Assembly (NCBI GenBank): GCA_010093605.1
Contig: MU004185.1
Location: forward strand, 889,334 to 953,333
Length of the DNA: 64,000 nucleotides
Direction: 5' to 3'
From: Lophium mytilinum
Taxonomy: Eukaryota > Ascomycota > Dothideomycetes > Mytilinidiales > Mytilinidiaceae
Of the stretch, positions 12,517 to 22,162 are shown one piece after another. Under the pieces are notes generated by a model that worked only from the letters and a program-made list of their open reading frames with translations, had not been told where the DNA came from and did not search any database. The translations under genes were made by a program, and so were the position numbers. Positions within the stretch are counted from its first letter, which is position 1. Each line of letters begins with the position of its first letter.

Positions 12517-13092
12517 TGGATTGATTAGCGCTGCATATAACAGATTTCTTGTATATCCTAGCTGGAGCGTTGACTTGGTACCGCCCAATATCATCCCAAA
12601 GATATGGTTCGCAAGGTGTGATGAGCTTGTCAATGTGAGTAAGCTTTTGTTGCTTAAAGGTGTTGTCAATGAAGTGTAAAAGGTCGCCGAAAAGCCTGGT
12701 CGTATTGGACTTCAATACTATGTGGCAAGCAGAGTTTGAGAAAGAACAGGTCTACCTTTATTTCTCTCTCCATGTGCAACATAAAATGACTCGTCATAGA
12801 TGTCTGCACACTCATTTGCCTCTACATGAGTTGTCTCAAAGGACTTTCAGCATTTAAAATAAAAGAGAAAGTCACAACTGTTAAATCCACGAGGCTACTC
12901 CAGACAGTGTCAGCACGGTGTACGTGGATTGGAGCATGTAAGCCGCCGCTTTCGATGAGGTACTGCAGATGCCGCATCCAATTACACCCCTCCTAATGCA
13001 GCCCAGCGCAAAGCCGCATGAGGCCTGCATACCTTCCATCATGAGCGCTTCGTTTCTGCCTTGGAGACCTCCGTAAGTCGTGGAGGGTTAAC
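12517..13092. other. Intergenic region between MPH1 and the deaminase gene
   Basis: Contains the MPH1 3' flank, the AT-rich degenerate repeat copy A (about 12838-12970) and the presumed promoter of the deaminase-fold gene. No other gene is supported. Confidence 0.6.
12838..12970 (-). repeat. Degenerate repeat, copy A (left flank of the deaminase gene)
   Basis: Aligns by eye with 15289-15425 (copy B) and, over a shorter part, with 15929-15985 (copy C). In the best 50 bp shared with B (around 12888-12945) every difference I see is a transition (C/T or G/A), as expected from repeat-induced point mutation. Read on the minus strand, all three copies keep related peptides: FSFILNAESPLRQL here, FSLIPNAENTLRPL in B, FSLIWDAENT in C. 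The repeat was therefore probably once part of a coding unit. Identity of the parent element is unknown. Confidence 0.6.
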
Positions 13093-15248
13093 ATGTCTGA
13101 TGCCTTGGTGCAGCTAGCAGAGAATGTTGTTCTTCTTCAAAGGCTCAATCCGGAGCCAGGAAAAGCTGGTACGAACTCGCCCCCAGATCTGCCGTCTGGT
13201 AGAAGGACGTTGAGTATGAGACATGAGCAAGCTATACTGGAAAGCCTTTCTTTTCTGCTGGCGTCGAGCGATAAACCTGATCGTATCTTAGCTCTCTGCA
13301 TTGAGGAGAAACGCAATCCTCCTGGTATGATCCTGAGCTATGCCGTAAACATCGACGGTCAAGAGGTTCTCCGAGTTGGAATCAACGGAATCACGAAAAT
13401 ATTGGAAGCCGAATCTTATGGTGTGTTTTCTCTGCGGATATGCCAAATGCACCATTGCTTACATATTCTACAATAGAACATGACGAAAGAAACGGTATAG
13501 CACTACGAGACCAGATAGTATCACACAGTCAGTCCCGATTGCTTCGTCGGCTCGACTCAAAACATCAACTAGCTTCACAAAGAAAGTTAACCCCCAAAGT
13601 TTCTGTGGCTATACTTCTTCGCAGAGCTCTTGAAAGCATCATAAGTAGCCACAGAGCCCTGCCTCGCGATCATGAGGCTTTGTGGCCGCTAGCAAGGAGT
13701 CTCGAGAATCACCATCTACGCCTCGAGAAGTTACCCACAAAGAAAGCTCGATCTCAGGAAGGTCTCTCACTGCTGAAGGGCATCTTGGAAACGTCAGCAA
13801 CTATATGCACTTACCACACGCATGGGTTGAAAAGTGTCCTAGATCTCATCCCGTCAAAGGCGCCGTGGGACGCAAGCACAAAAGCGAATTTGACCCGCAA
13901 AATTGAGAAACTAGGTCATTACCATTCTGCAACTGATTACCTTCTCTCAGCTGCTTCTCGATTCTCGATCTTTCACTCTATAGAGGTACAATATGTCCCG
14001 CTTCGACCCGCCGATCTGAGGAATGGAAGCATCAACTCGAACACCCCCGGCCTATTGAGTCGCTATCTACATGGTCAAGCGACTGCAATCGATGACGCTG
14101 CAGTCAAAAGATTACGTCAGCGAAATCTGATCGACCTCACAGCAGTCCGAGACCAGGTTCAAAATCAGGTTCGAAAGACCCAGTTCAGAGTCCACGCAGA
14201 GATGAAGCTTTTGCTGTATTACGAGCGACAACAAAGCAAAGATTGCATCCCTCCACGTGTAATAGTCTCGAGCAAAAGTGCTTGCTTTCTGTGCGATCTG
14301 TACTTCAAACTCCATGGCGGCTTCTATATGCCCAAGACGCATGGGACGCTCTATGAGAAATGGACACTCCCGGATATGGACCAACTAGAATTGCTTCCAC
14401 CACGAAAGAGAGAGAACTTGGACAGTGTTTTGGTAAAGCTGAATACTGATATCGAACGAAGGATTTTTGAGTCTATTGAGGCGGGACCATTGGCCCGGGA
14501 GCACCCTAATGAGAGCATGATTTTTTCATTTCCTTCTTTCACATCACCACCCGTCTCAGCTACATCTACGAACAGACCACAGTCAGAAGCCCCTGATCAA
14601 GAACAGGCTACCGATGATTTTGATCCTCTAGGATCAAGAGTTACGAACCTCCGGACGACTGTCAGCGACCCGGTGGTCTCGAATTCTCTTCTGAGTAGCC
14701 ACAATCAGCCTGGGCTATCGCGTCTGGATGAAGTCAGCAGTCAGGAAGCCAAGGATGCTGTGGCCGTGCCGCTACGAACAGACTCTATGTTCAGCCCGCC
14801 GCCGTTCATTCCCTCACCAACTCTTCGCTCTCAAAATGACCTCAGCGTGGAGCTCATCGCATCCAAAGAGATAATCCACCTAAGTCCAGGTATCATCCAT
14901 CGCCGCATTCTCACAGAAGATTCCCCTCCAATCAGATTCCACAGTCAGCATATACATGTTGAGCTTTCCCGCTCGTGTACCGAGCATCTTCTCTCCCTTG
15001 ACACGGACTCTGAAAGCAGCGGGACAGCCGAGAGGGCTGACCTCTGCGTTGCTGTAGAGCTGTTCACACCGGACCGGGCATCAAGGGCTGTCGATGATCT
15101 TGACCCGTACATCGTGGACATGAGATCAGACTGGAAGAAGTTGAGCGCCCCGAGCGGTGCCATGTACACCCCACACGGGTTGTTGTTACGGAAAAGGGGC
15201 GATGTAGTTGCTCTTAGAGTGGACCTGGATTACAACACCTTGTCATAG
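13093..15248 (+). CDS. OTT_1508-like deaminase-fold protein
   Basis: Predicted 699-residue protein of the OTT_1508-like branch of the zinc-dependent cytidine deaminase superfamily (Pfam OTT_1508_deam), found in many copies in moulds with no established substrate. Exons are 13093-13420 and 13477-15248; the 56-nt intron has GTGTGT and ATAG ends and phase 1. The zinc site is visible: HAE at 349-351 inside FRVHAEMKLLLYYE, and the Cys pair C379-x2-C382 inside SKSACFLCDLYFKLHGGFY. The Glu of HAE would be the proton shuttle. The family trait MPKTHGTLYEKWTLPD follows. Residues 1-330 are helical and basic; the C-terminal third is Ser/Pro-rich and ends in a compact region with VVALRVDLDYNTLS. All catalytic residues look intact. 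The gene lies between two RIP-like direct repeats. Roles in nucleic-acid editing or self/non-self conflict are only guesses. Confidence 0.85.
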
Positions 15249-15288
15249 AGAAGTGTGCAACGGTCTGCCGTTGCTTGAGGGGCCTCAA

Positions 15289-15425
15289 AGTATTTTCAGC
15301 GTTCGGAATCAGGGAAAAATACGGCATTTGGACAACTAGTAAGCCCACGAAGCTATTCCAGACAGCGTCAGCATGGTGTACGCAGATTGAAAGTGGTTTC
15401 CGCTGCCGTCGATTTCTAATAGTAA
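15289..15425 (-). repeat. Degenerate repeat, copy B (right flank of the deaminase gene)
   Basis: Starts about 40 bp after the deaminase stop and is in the same orientation as copy A, so the gene sits inside a direct repeat with about 2.45 kb between copies. Shared blocks include GACAG.GTCAGCA.GGTGTACG with transition differences. On the minus strand the reading CVHHADAVWNSFVGLLVV matches HVHRADTVWSSLVDLTVV in copy A. Confidence 0.6.
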
Positions 15426-15928
15426 AGTAACAAGTCATTAACTTGGGCACGTGGATATGTCACTGCTCTACCTCCACTCTTGCTCGCTGGATACCATTGT
15501 AAGGAGTGCCCGAGGTAGCAGGTGATACTTTAGACCAAAGGTAGCTTAGTATCCATTACATTGGGAAATTCTACTGAACACTCCAGTAAGAGGTACACGA
15601 ACTTGGCCGGACTGGTGTCCGCGGAAGACTTGGAAACTACAACGCATTCACCTCGCAAGTACCGTATGTTTCCTCCAGAAGGCAGACCAGTATATTCGAG
15701 ACCGCAACAGGGGCGCTCACGAGACTGAACGGAAACTGACGCGTCTTTTTCTTCATAGCGCTGCCGTCTAAGTAGAGAATTCGATTTCCGGAAGCCGGTC
15801 TCTGAGTACGTCTACGAGAAAACCATCAAAGAAGAAGCAAATGAGGATACCCTCTTGAGAACCTCGCTTCCATTCGATATAAAAAAACTTGTCCCAGTCG
15901 TCTCCGGTCCTCAGTTATGAGGATCCCT

Positions 15929-15985
15929 GTAGTATTCTCAGCATCCCAAATAAGAGAGAAGTTTGGCATTTTGAACATTATGGCG
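15929..15985 (-). repeat. Degenerate repeat, copy C (short)
   Basis: Third, shorter relative of copies A and B. Similarity covers about 45 bp starting AGTATTCTCAGCAT; on the minus strand it reads KMPNFSLIWDAENT against QMPYFSLIPNAENT in copy B. It lies inside an 82-codon ATG-started minus-strand frame (15826-16074), which I do not call as a gene. Confidence 0.45.
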
Positions 15986-16155
15986 AAGAATAAAGTAGCA
16001 GGATTAAAGGAATACGAGGGACCGCCAGTGTTCCGTGCTCCGCCGTCATGCCGCAGGCTTCCATATGAGCCCATTGATTGTAGCTCACCACTCAGCTATG
16101 ACGAGACGAATAGCCACGTCCACTGTAAGCCCACTTCAGGCCTAATATGCTTTGG

Positions 16156-16902
16156 TCATTTTAAAGACTCATCATCGTCCACATCAAACGGCTTGAAGGT
16201 CCTCAAAGCCTCAAGTGCCCTTTCTTCCTCATCTTCATCCGCTACTTCTTTGTTTTGAATAATCTTAGTGGTCGCGTTGAGAAACCTTTCGTACTCCTCT
16301 GACTCGACTTCGTCGCCCTCCTCCTCCTTTAAAACATGACCGGAGATGGGATCTGACCATTCCGTCTCACAAGGCGTGGTCTGCGGGTCCGCACTGCCTC
16401 GTCGCTTAGCCAAAATGCCTCCTAATGTGTGCGGCGTAGCAACTTACCGGTAGCTCCATGATTTCACTCCTCTCCTCCCGCCGTGCCCATGCGCCTCGCA
16501 GTTCGTGAGAAGGGTTTTGAGCTCCTTCACACACTCTTCTTTCTTGAGCACGTCTGACGTGCGGTCGACTAAGGAGATCTGGAACCACCACTGCAAACCC
16601 TTATTCTGGTAGTAGACTGGGAGCCACGGCCTATCCTTATCCGGTTTGTGGTCTTTGTCACCCTTCACTCTGATGGTCGGATAGGTGCGACATGCACCTC
16701 GCATCGGACGGGTAGCGTTGAACGTTGCGGAGCCAAGTTGAGTCAACAGATGGTCGCAGACGCTTGGTAGGCTAGCCTTGACTAGCTCCAAGGCGTAAGC
16801 GTACTCGCCGCTGTGGTAACAGTAGGTCCATTCATCAGGAGCTTTAGCAAGCGCAAGGGGCCAGGTGAGAGTGATGAAAGTAAGAATGTTGAAGTTCTTC
16901 AT
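16156..16902 (-). CDS. Small secreted Cys-containing protein with acidic tail (unknown function)
   Basis: Function not recognised. The proposed structure is exon 1 16448-16902, a 54-nt intron at 16394-16447 (GTAAGT donor, GGCTAAG branch-like site, GGCAG acceptor) and exon 2 16156-16393, giving 230 residues. The intron removes an in-frame TAA and is a multiple of three, so both exons share one frame; exon 2 has no ATG of its own, which supports the join. MKNFNILTFITLTWPLALA is a clear signal peptide. The mature part carries about six cysteines (TYCYHSGEY, SVCDHLL, GACRTY, EECVKEL, TNCEAH, and TPCETEW after the junction) and an aromatic QWWFQISLVDRTS segment. The C-terminus is strongly acidic (EEEGDEVESEEYERF ... 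DVDDDESLK). It could be an apoplastic or cell-wall effector-like protein; that is inference from size and composition. If the intron is retained the protein stops after SWSYR at 152 residues. Confidence 0.68.
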
Positions 16903-18740
16903 GTTGAAGGGATGATTTTCGCGAACGAAGAATCTGCGATGTCTGGGTTTGATATTGGAGGGCACTGGAACGAGTCGCAAGTGCAGGAGGCGCTGAGGAA
17001 GGGCTGGGGCGACGGGGTTAATAGAGTATCTTATTATAGCTAGAGCCATGGTTTACCTAGTGCCCAGCTGTCATCTAAAGTGTGGCTCATGATAAACGCA
17101 TTATCGTTTCTGGGATGGGCCGTCGAATGTGGAGTGGTTTGAAAAGGAAGAGACTAAGTATAGTCACCAGAAAAGCACTAACCACGGAAGAGACTGTGGG
17201 CTAGACGTACGGAACTGTAAGCTAGACAATGTGTGGGTCAAAGAAAGAGTGTTGTGGTGAGCGTGGAGAAGTGGGCTATTGAGCAGCGCAAAGACAAATT
17301 GAGTTACCACTTATAAAGTTACTAGACAAAGATGGGCTTGATACCGTAGTTGATAAAGTTGAACATTCAGAGTAAAGGTCGTGCAGTCTCCTAATCGACT
17401 TCGTTGACTACTTGTAGATGTGTTCTTCGGGTCAATTGAAACTACATTGAGGCATTTGAGATCTAACGTGCGCAACTAAGAAAACGTCCAGTTCCCGAGC
17501 CTATGCGAATCGCAACGATTGCGGTATCTCATTGCTGGTATGGACTATGCAAACAACTACACGGTCTTTGGGTAGCCATTCATCTATGAAGAGCCTAGAT
17601 ATTGTCGTTCCTAGGGACAAATCTATTCTCCGCTCCGGCTACGTCAGCCTGCCATTCATTCTAGGGCACAACTCTAAAAATCGTGACCTAGATCTCGCAA
17701 CAAAGCATGGATGAGATTATAATATCTAGTGCCACGCTTGAAAGAACGCGTATCTTCAAACATGGTGAAAAGTGCGAAGTACTTTGTGCACAGCAAAGAG
17801 ATTGAACTAGACGGAGCGGATCTAGAGCTGTCCTTAGTCTAGTGCGGTCCATAACAGAACAGTTTCTGGTTAGCGAGAAGCATGTCTTTAAGTGGCTTTA
17901 GGAACCCACTCGGTTAGGCCAAACCTTACCATAGATTGGACACAAAATCAAATGGGGGTAGTTAAGGAGTGAAGCAACTGGAATGGAGTGGTTTCTAACG
18001 TCTCCGTTAAACCCAAACTAGCGCCGATTCGGTTAGTCTGTACCATGAGGAGATATTTTTTCAAACATATTTACATGTTTGTTTATTATTCATCTTGCGA
18101 GCTTCAACAAGCTACTTCCAACTCTACTTCCTAGGCTAATCGCCAAATGACTACCAAATAAATTTACCAATACTTGAACCCCTACATTTCTACCCCGCTA
18201 ATAGTTCGACGATGGAAGGACATGGATGCATGCAATAGTACGGCTCCAGTTGCGAGTATATTTCTTGCGCGGGTTGATTAGCAGTTGTCAGGCGTTGTAG
18301 TACTGGCTGGGGTTGCACTGTCTCTTCACTTTCCTAGCTACCCATTATTAGCACGACTATCCATTGCCCCTTTAGCTCTTCGCCTGCGGAAAAGTAGGTA
18401 TCCTAGCGCATCCTGGCTATAACAGCCGCCAGTATCCCACAGTAAGCCTGACTTTCGCACTAGTCAAAAGGCCGCTTATGCTTAAGACAGGCGTTAAGCT
18501 AGCAGTATCAATGGACTGTGTGATCCCTACATCTTGGTGGCGCTTGAAGGGGTCATTCTGTTAGAATTATATCCTCATGCGATTTGTTGGTGCTAATGCA
18601 CTTGTTTGCTCCTTATGCACTATCCATTTTACCCAACCCGCAAACACACGCGGCATAATATTCCCAGGATTTCTCGCACACAACCAGCATTAACTACACC
18701 TATATCATCACATCAAACCTCGTCATCGTCCAATCAAAAC
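16903..18740. other. AT-rich gene-free stretch
   Basis: About 1.8 kb with stops in all frames and no frame longer than about 75 codons. Composition is visibly more AT-rich than the coding neighbours. It may be a decayed repeat, but no recognisable element, terminal repeat or target duplication was found. Confidence 0.5.
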
Positions 18741-18765
18741 GCGGCTGTAGCTCAGCGGTAGAGCA

Positions 18766-18814
18766 GTGAGTGACTTCTACAAACGTGGAAAACAACAAAC
18801 TAACAGCGCCATAG
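18766..18814 (+). other. 49-nt spliceosomal-type insert inside tRNA-Cys
   Basis: The insert begins GTGAGT, contains AACTAAC at 18797-18803 and ends CATAG about 11 nt later. Donor, branch site, acceptor and length match the mRNA introns of neighbouring genes (for example 50, 50, 51 and 54 nt). It lies after tRNA position 26, where no standard eukaryotic tRNA intron sits. Confidence 0.7.
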
Positions 18815-18825
18815 TCTGACTGCAG

Positions 18826-18832
18826 TAGTGCT
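18826..18832 (+). other. 7-nt canonical-position tRNA intron
   Basis: The segment TAGTGCT lies between G37 and A38, the standard site for eukaryotic tRNA introns. Its TGC is complementary to the GCA anticodon, as in the anticodon-intron pairing recognised by the tRNA splicing endonuclease. Confidence 0.7.
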
Positions 18833-18874
18833 ATCAGAGGGTACTGAGTTCGACTCTCAGCAGCCGCTAGAATC

Positions 18875-18882
18875 TTTTTTTT
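18875..18882 (+). terminator. RNA polymerase III terminator of tRNA-Cys
   Basis: Run of eight T residues 6 nt after the end of the tRNA; a T tract this close downstream is the usual Pol III stop signal. Confidence 0.8.
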
Positions 18883-19170
18883 GCTCACTAATTCGCGGTC
18901 TGTGTATACCTCGAGTGATATTGGGAGGGATGAGATAAAGGGAATGTGAAAGAGACATGTGTCTTGTTTTTAGTATGAGAAGGTAGCTTCGACAGGTTTC
19001 AGGAGTTCAAAGGGGAATATTTCGAAGTAGAGATATAGTAGTGATAATGATATGACTTCTATACTCTAGCCAAGGTATTTACTCGCCATGTACCGCCTGC
19101 CAGTGCTCCAAAGCAATCAAACACATACAACCCAGGGGTAAGAGCCGTTTCCGCGACACCGAGCAACCAC

Positions 19171-20581
19171 CTATTTGATCTCGGTCTTGCCCAACATATC
19201 TGCCAGCTCGTCGACCTTCTCGTCCTTCTTCTGAGCCACAGGCTCCTCCTCAGCTTTCTGCGTATCTGCCACCTCCCGAGCAGCCTTCTCCTCGACCTCA
19301 ACGCCCTCTTCTTCCTGATCACTCGCAACACCTTCCTCGTCTCCTTCTTCATCTTCATCTTCGCTGTCGAGCTCATCCAACTCATCAAGACCCCAGTTTT
19401 CGTCATCCTCGTCCTCGACTCCGGCTTTCTCCATCCTCGCACTAAGCACCTCCCTCAGAGCATCAATCGCCTCTTCCTCTTCACTGAACTTGTTCCCATT
19501 CAGTTCCACACGTCTTAGCACGGGCAGCTTCTCGACCGCGCCCGCAATGCCTTTGACACCCTGAGCATTGATATCGTTGTACTGCAACCTCAGCACCTCC
19601 AACTTTTGATTCCCACCCTTCTCCAGTGCCGTCGCCAACATGATACCCCCGCGCCCGCTCAGTAAGCAATCCCCCACTCCCAACTCCACCAGCTCCGGCC
19701 AGCGACCCACCACATCGCTCAATGCCCGCGCACCAAGTGCTGTAAAGGTGTTATCCTGTAGATCAAGCACCCGCAATGCCGTAGTCTGTGACAAGCCCTC
19801 TTTCAGCAGATGCGCGATTCCCTCCTGTCGAATCCCATTCTGCACCATCTTGATCTCCCTGACACCCGCATGTGCCGCATACGCCTTCGCCCAGGCTGCC
19901 ATGCTGCCATTTTCAAGTCTGTTACGGCCGCAAATCACAGTCTCGAGGTCCGGGACCTTCTCGCCGGAAGCGCGAGCCGCGGCTTTCTTTTTCGCGAGAG
20001 CGGTCAGGGCGTCGGCGATCAGCACGCCGGCGGCGGGGCCAAGCCCGTTGTTGTTGAGGATGAGGTGGCGCAGGGGCACATGGGAGGCGAGGAAGGCGAC
20101 AAGGGGTGCTTGGGTGTTGAGACCGAAGGCGTTGTCAGAGAGATTAATGGTGTGGAGGTCGGGCAGCGCGAGGAGGGCAGTTAGGAGGGACGATAGGGCG
20201 GGGGGGATCTCGGAGAGGAGGCGGGAGGTGAAGATGTCGGCGAAGTTGACGATCTAGGAAAGGGAGCAAGCTGTCAGCACCTGCTTTGGAGATACTGAAG
20301 AACAAGATAGGGGCTTGTTTCTTAGGGGTAGAGGTAGAGGTAGAGGTATGGGAAGTGTCAAAAATATAGAGCTAGGGCGGTAAACAAACCTGTAACTTCT
20401 TCTTCGTCTCCAGCACCTTCGCCAGTGCCTCTGAGGCGCCTATGCCAAGGGTATTTCCTAGGAATTTGATCTCTTCCACATCATCGTTCTCCCGCAGCGC
20501 TTTGATATGTGGCTCGATGTCCTCAGCGGTATCGAGCTTGAGGCCCTTGCCTTCGAGGGAAAAAATCTTGGTTGAAGCCAT
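19171..20581 (-). CDS. RNA1: Ran GTPase-activating protein Rna1 (RanGAP)
   Basis: Cytosolic activator of Ran GTP hydrolysis that sustains the Ran gradient for nuclear import and export. Exons are 20390-20581 and 19171-20253 with a 136-nt intron (CAG|GTTTGT donor, CCTAG acceptor); total 424 residues. The ATG at 20579-20581 gives MASTKIFSLEGKGLKLDTAEDI. The body is a leucine-rich repeat array of the Rna1/RanGAP type, starting IKFLGNTLGIGASEALA (about 40-58) and including LNNNGLG, CGRNRLENGSM, VQNGIRQEG, LQDNTFT, LQYNDINAQG and LNGNKFS. The CGRNRLEN and LNNNGLG segments resemble the Ran-contacting repeats with the catalytic-type Arg. A long acidic tail (about 330-400) and a short Lys-containing end follow, as in other family members. 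The start lies 270 bp from that of COX17 on the other strand. Confidence 0.93.
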
Positions 20582-20851
20582 GGCGCAAAGTGGTTCCAAG
20601 AATGAAAGACAAGGTACTTCAAGTTCAAGAGACAGGTGTAGGAACAGCAGTCCGGGGTGAAGGTAATTATGTGTGTTTGTGTGGAAGTAGTGAATTGAGT
20701 GTTGTTGGTGGGGCTTCCCGTTCCAGGCGGCGAACATCCCTGTCGCCTCGGGCATGAATGCCAAGCCGGATGACCTGAGCGACAAGACGACATTTCTGTG
20801 CCTGATTTCCAAGCACCATCAACGAGCTCTCACACTCTTCACACCGTCGCA

Positions 20852-21232
20852 ATGGGCTCAGGACAATCAAGTGAGTATTGGTATATCGAAAGAGTGTATC
20901 AAGAAGCTGAATTAGTCACAGCACCGGCAATGCCACCTCCCGCCACCGCCGCGAATATGGGCGCAGACCTCAAGACACCAGGAACTGAGGCGGCGAAACC
21001 AAAGGTACACATTTCACGCCTGATCACGTCTATCAATCGCATGGCCCCGCGTATTGTTCCGGAAGCTAATCGAATATACTTACAGCCTTGCTGCGTTTGC
21101 AAAGAAGAAAAGAACTCTCGCGACGAATGCATGCTCTTCTCCAAATCCGACAATCCGCAAGGCGAATGCCAGGACCTGGTTTCCAAATACCGGAGTTGCA
21201 TGGCTGGATACGGTTTCCAAATACCCGCTTGA
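20852..21232 (+). CDS. COX17: Copper chaperone Cox17
   Basis: Intermembrane-space protein that hands Cu(I) to Sco1/Cox11 during cytochrome c oxidase assembly. It needs three exons: 20852-20870 (only 19 nt), 20922-21004 and 21086-21232, giving 82 residues; introns are 51 and 81 nt with GTGAGT/CACAG and GTACAC/TTACAG ends, and phases fit. The N-terminus is MGSGQSTPAMPPPATAANM; the conserved domain is KPCCVCKEEKNSRDECML, then GECQDLVSKYRSCMAGYGF. The CC-x-C copper site and the twin Cx9C helices (C..C in each) are intact. Length matches the family. It shares a 270-bp promoter region with RNA1, suggesting bidirectional transcription. Confidence 0.93.
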   Translation: MGSGQSSEYWYIERVYQEAELVTAPAMPPPATAANMGADLKTPGTEAAKPKVHISRLITSINRMAPRIVPEANRIYLQPCCVCKEEKNSRDECMLFSKSDNPQGECQDLVSKYRSCMAGYGFQIPA

Positions 21233-22162
21233 AGGGTGCTGTTTCTTGCTTGTGTGTATGAGCTCTAGCGTTCCGAAGACGCTGTAGATATTGGGTATGG
21301 CATGGTCACGGCGTCAAGCATGGTTTACGGAAGGTGTATATCTAAGATGACAGCGCTGTACATATACTGCTGTACAACAAACGAAGAACATCCGCTCTAT
21401 CCATTGTGTTCAAAAAGATCGGGGCTTGTTCGGCTGTGCTGTAGGTGTAAATGCAGTCGAGTCAATCGTTCAGGTCGAATCAAGTCCGTGAGCCTTTTAG
21501 TAAGTTTGGGTCTACGATAACCCACGCTTTGGTTCAATGTGGTCATCTCTTTGCTCCTATCAAATGTCTGAATCCACCTGGTAATTCGGATATCAACCGC
21601 GCGATATGCTTAATTAGGACCCTGGAATTGGGTATCGTCGAAAAGCATAGACGGGGCCTTCAGCTGTACGAATAACAAGTCAGTATATCCTATCATGAGC
21701 CTAGATCTACTAGAAGCCCCGAGGTCCTTCGGATCCGCGCACCGTCCGATTTTCCCCTCTTAGAATTGAAAATGCTGGACACTTTGAATCGGATCATAGC
21801 AAAGGGCGTTAAGAGGTAGAAACAGGAGCCAGCCCCATGCAATTTTTCACTATATTTGGACATGTTTTTGCCACGACATGCAAACCACGCCTAAGGAGCT
21901 ATGTTATTTCATTCTTTAGCTAGAACTGACACTACACGCAAAATCATACCCAGAGAAATAAAATCCTTCTGGCGTCCTTGAGAAAGGATAGCGGGAGCTA
22001 GTCAAAAAGACCCAAACTGCTTGATACGATCACAGCACTGCTCTATAAATTACATGTTTAGAAATATCCAAATGCCGAAGAGATACAACACCTCTCAGCC
22101 TGCCATGAATGCTAATTTGGTATCAACCCACAAAATCTATCAACCCTACTCCACCGCAAGTC
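21233..22162. other. Convergent intergenic region
   Basis: About 0.9 kb between the 3' ends of COX17 and the DUF1295 gene. No gene, RNA or repeat was recognised; the content is probably two 3' UTRs and AT-rich spacer. Confidence 0.5.

Larger units (their letters stand above)
15249..16155. other. Intergenic region with repeat copies B and C
   Basis: About 0.9 kb with no supported gene. Besides the two repeat relics it holds two short minus-strand frames (15214-15450 and 15826-16074) that resemble each other only where the repeats lie. Confidence 0.5.
18741..18868 (+). tRNA. tRNA-Cys(GCA) with two inserts
   Basis: Acceptor GCGGCTG (18741-18747) pairs fully with CAGCCGC (18861-18867). D stem GCTC/GAGC, anticodon stem TCTGA (18815-18819)/TCAGA (18834-18838) and T stem CTGAG/CTCAG around TTCGACT are all perfect. 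Position 73 is T, a hallmark of tRNA-Cys, and the loop reads CT-GCA-G...A, giving anticodon GCA as in other eukaryotic tRNA-Cys. To reach this fold, 18766-18814 (49 nt, between positions 26 and 27) and 18826-18832 (7 nt, at 37/38) must be removed. A-box and B-box sequences are present and a T8 run at 18875-18882 would stop RNA polymerase III. Perfect pairing in every arm argues that the gene is under selection and not a pseudogene. Confidence 0.85.

Noticed and set aside
12838-15425. Idea that repeats A and B are the terminal repeats of a retroelement enclosing the deaminase gene
   Set aside because: No polyprotein domains, primer site or polypurine tract was seen between them; they are called only as degenerate direct repeats.
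15826-16074. 82-codon ATG-started minus-strand frame
   Set aside because: Only its repeat-copy part resembles anything else in the window; treated as a relic.
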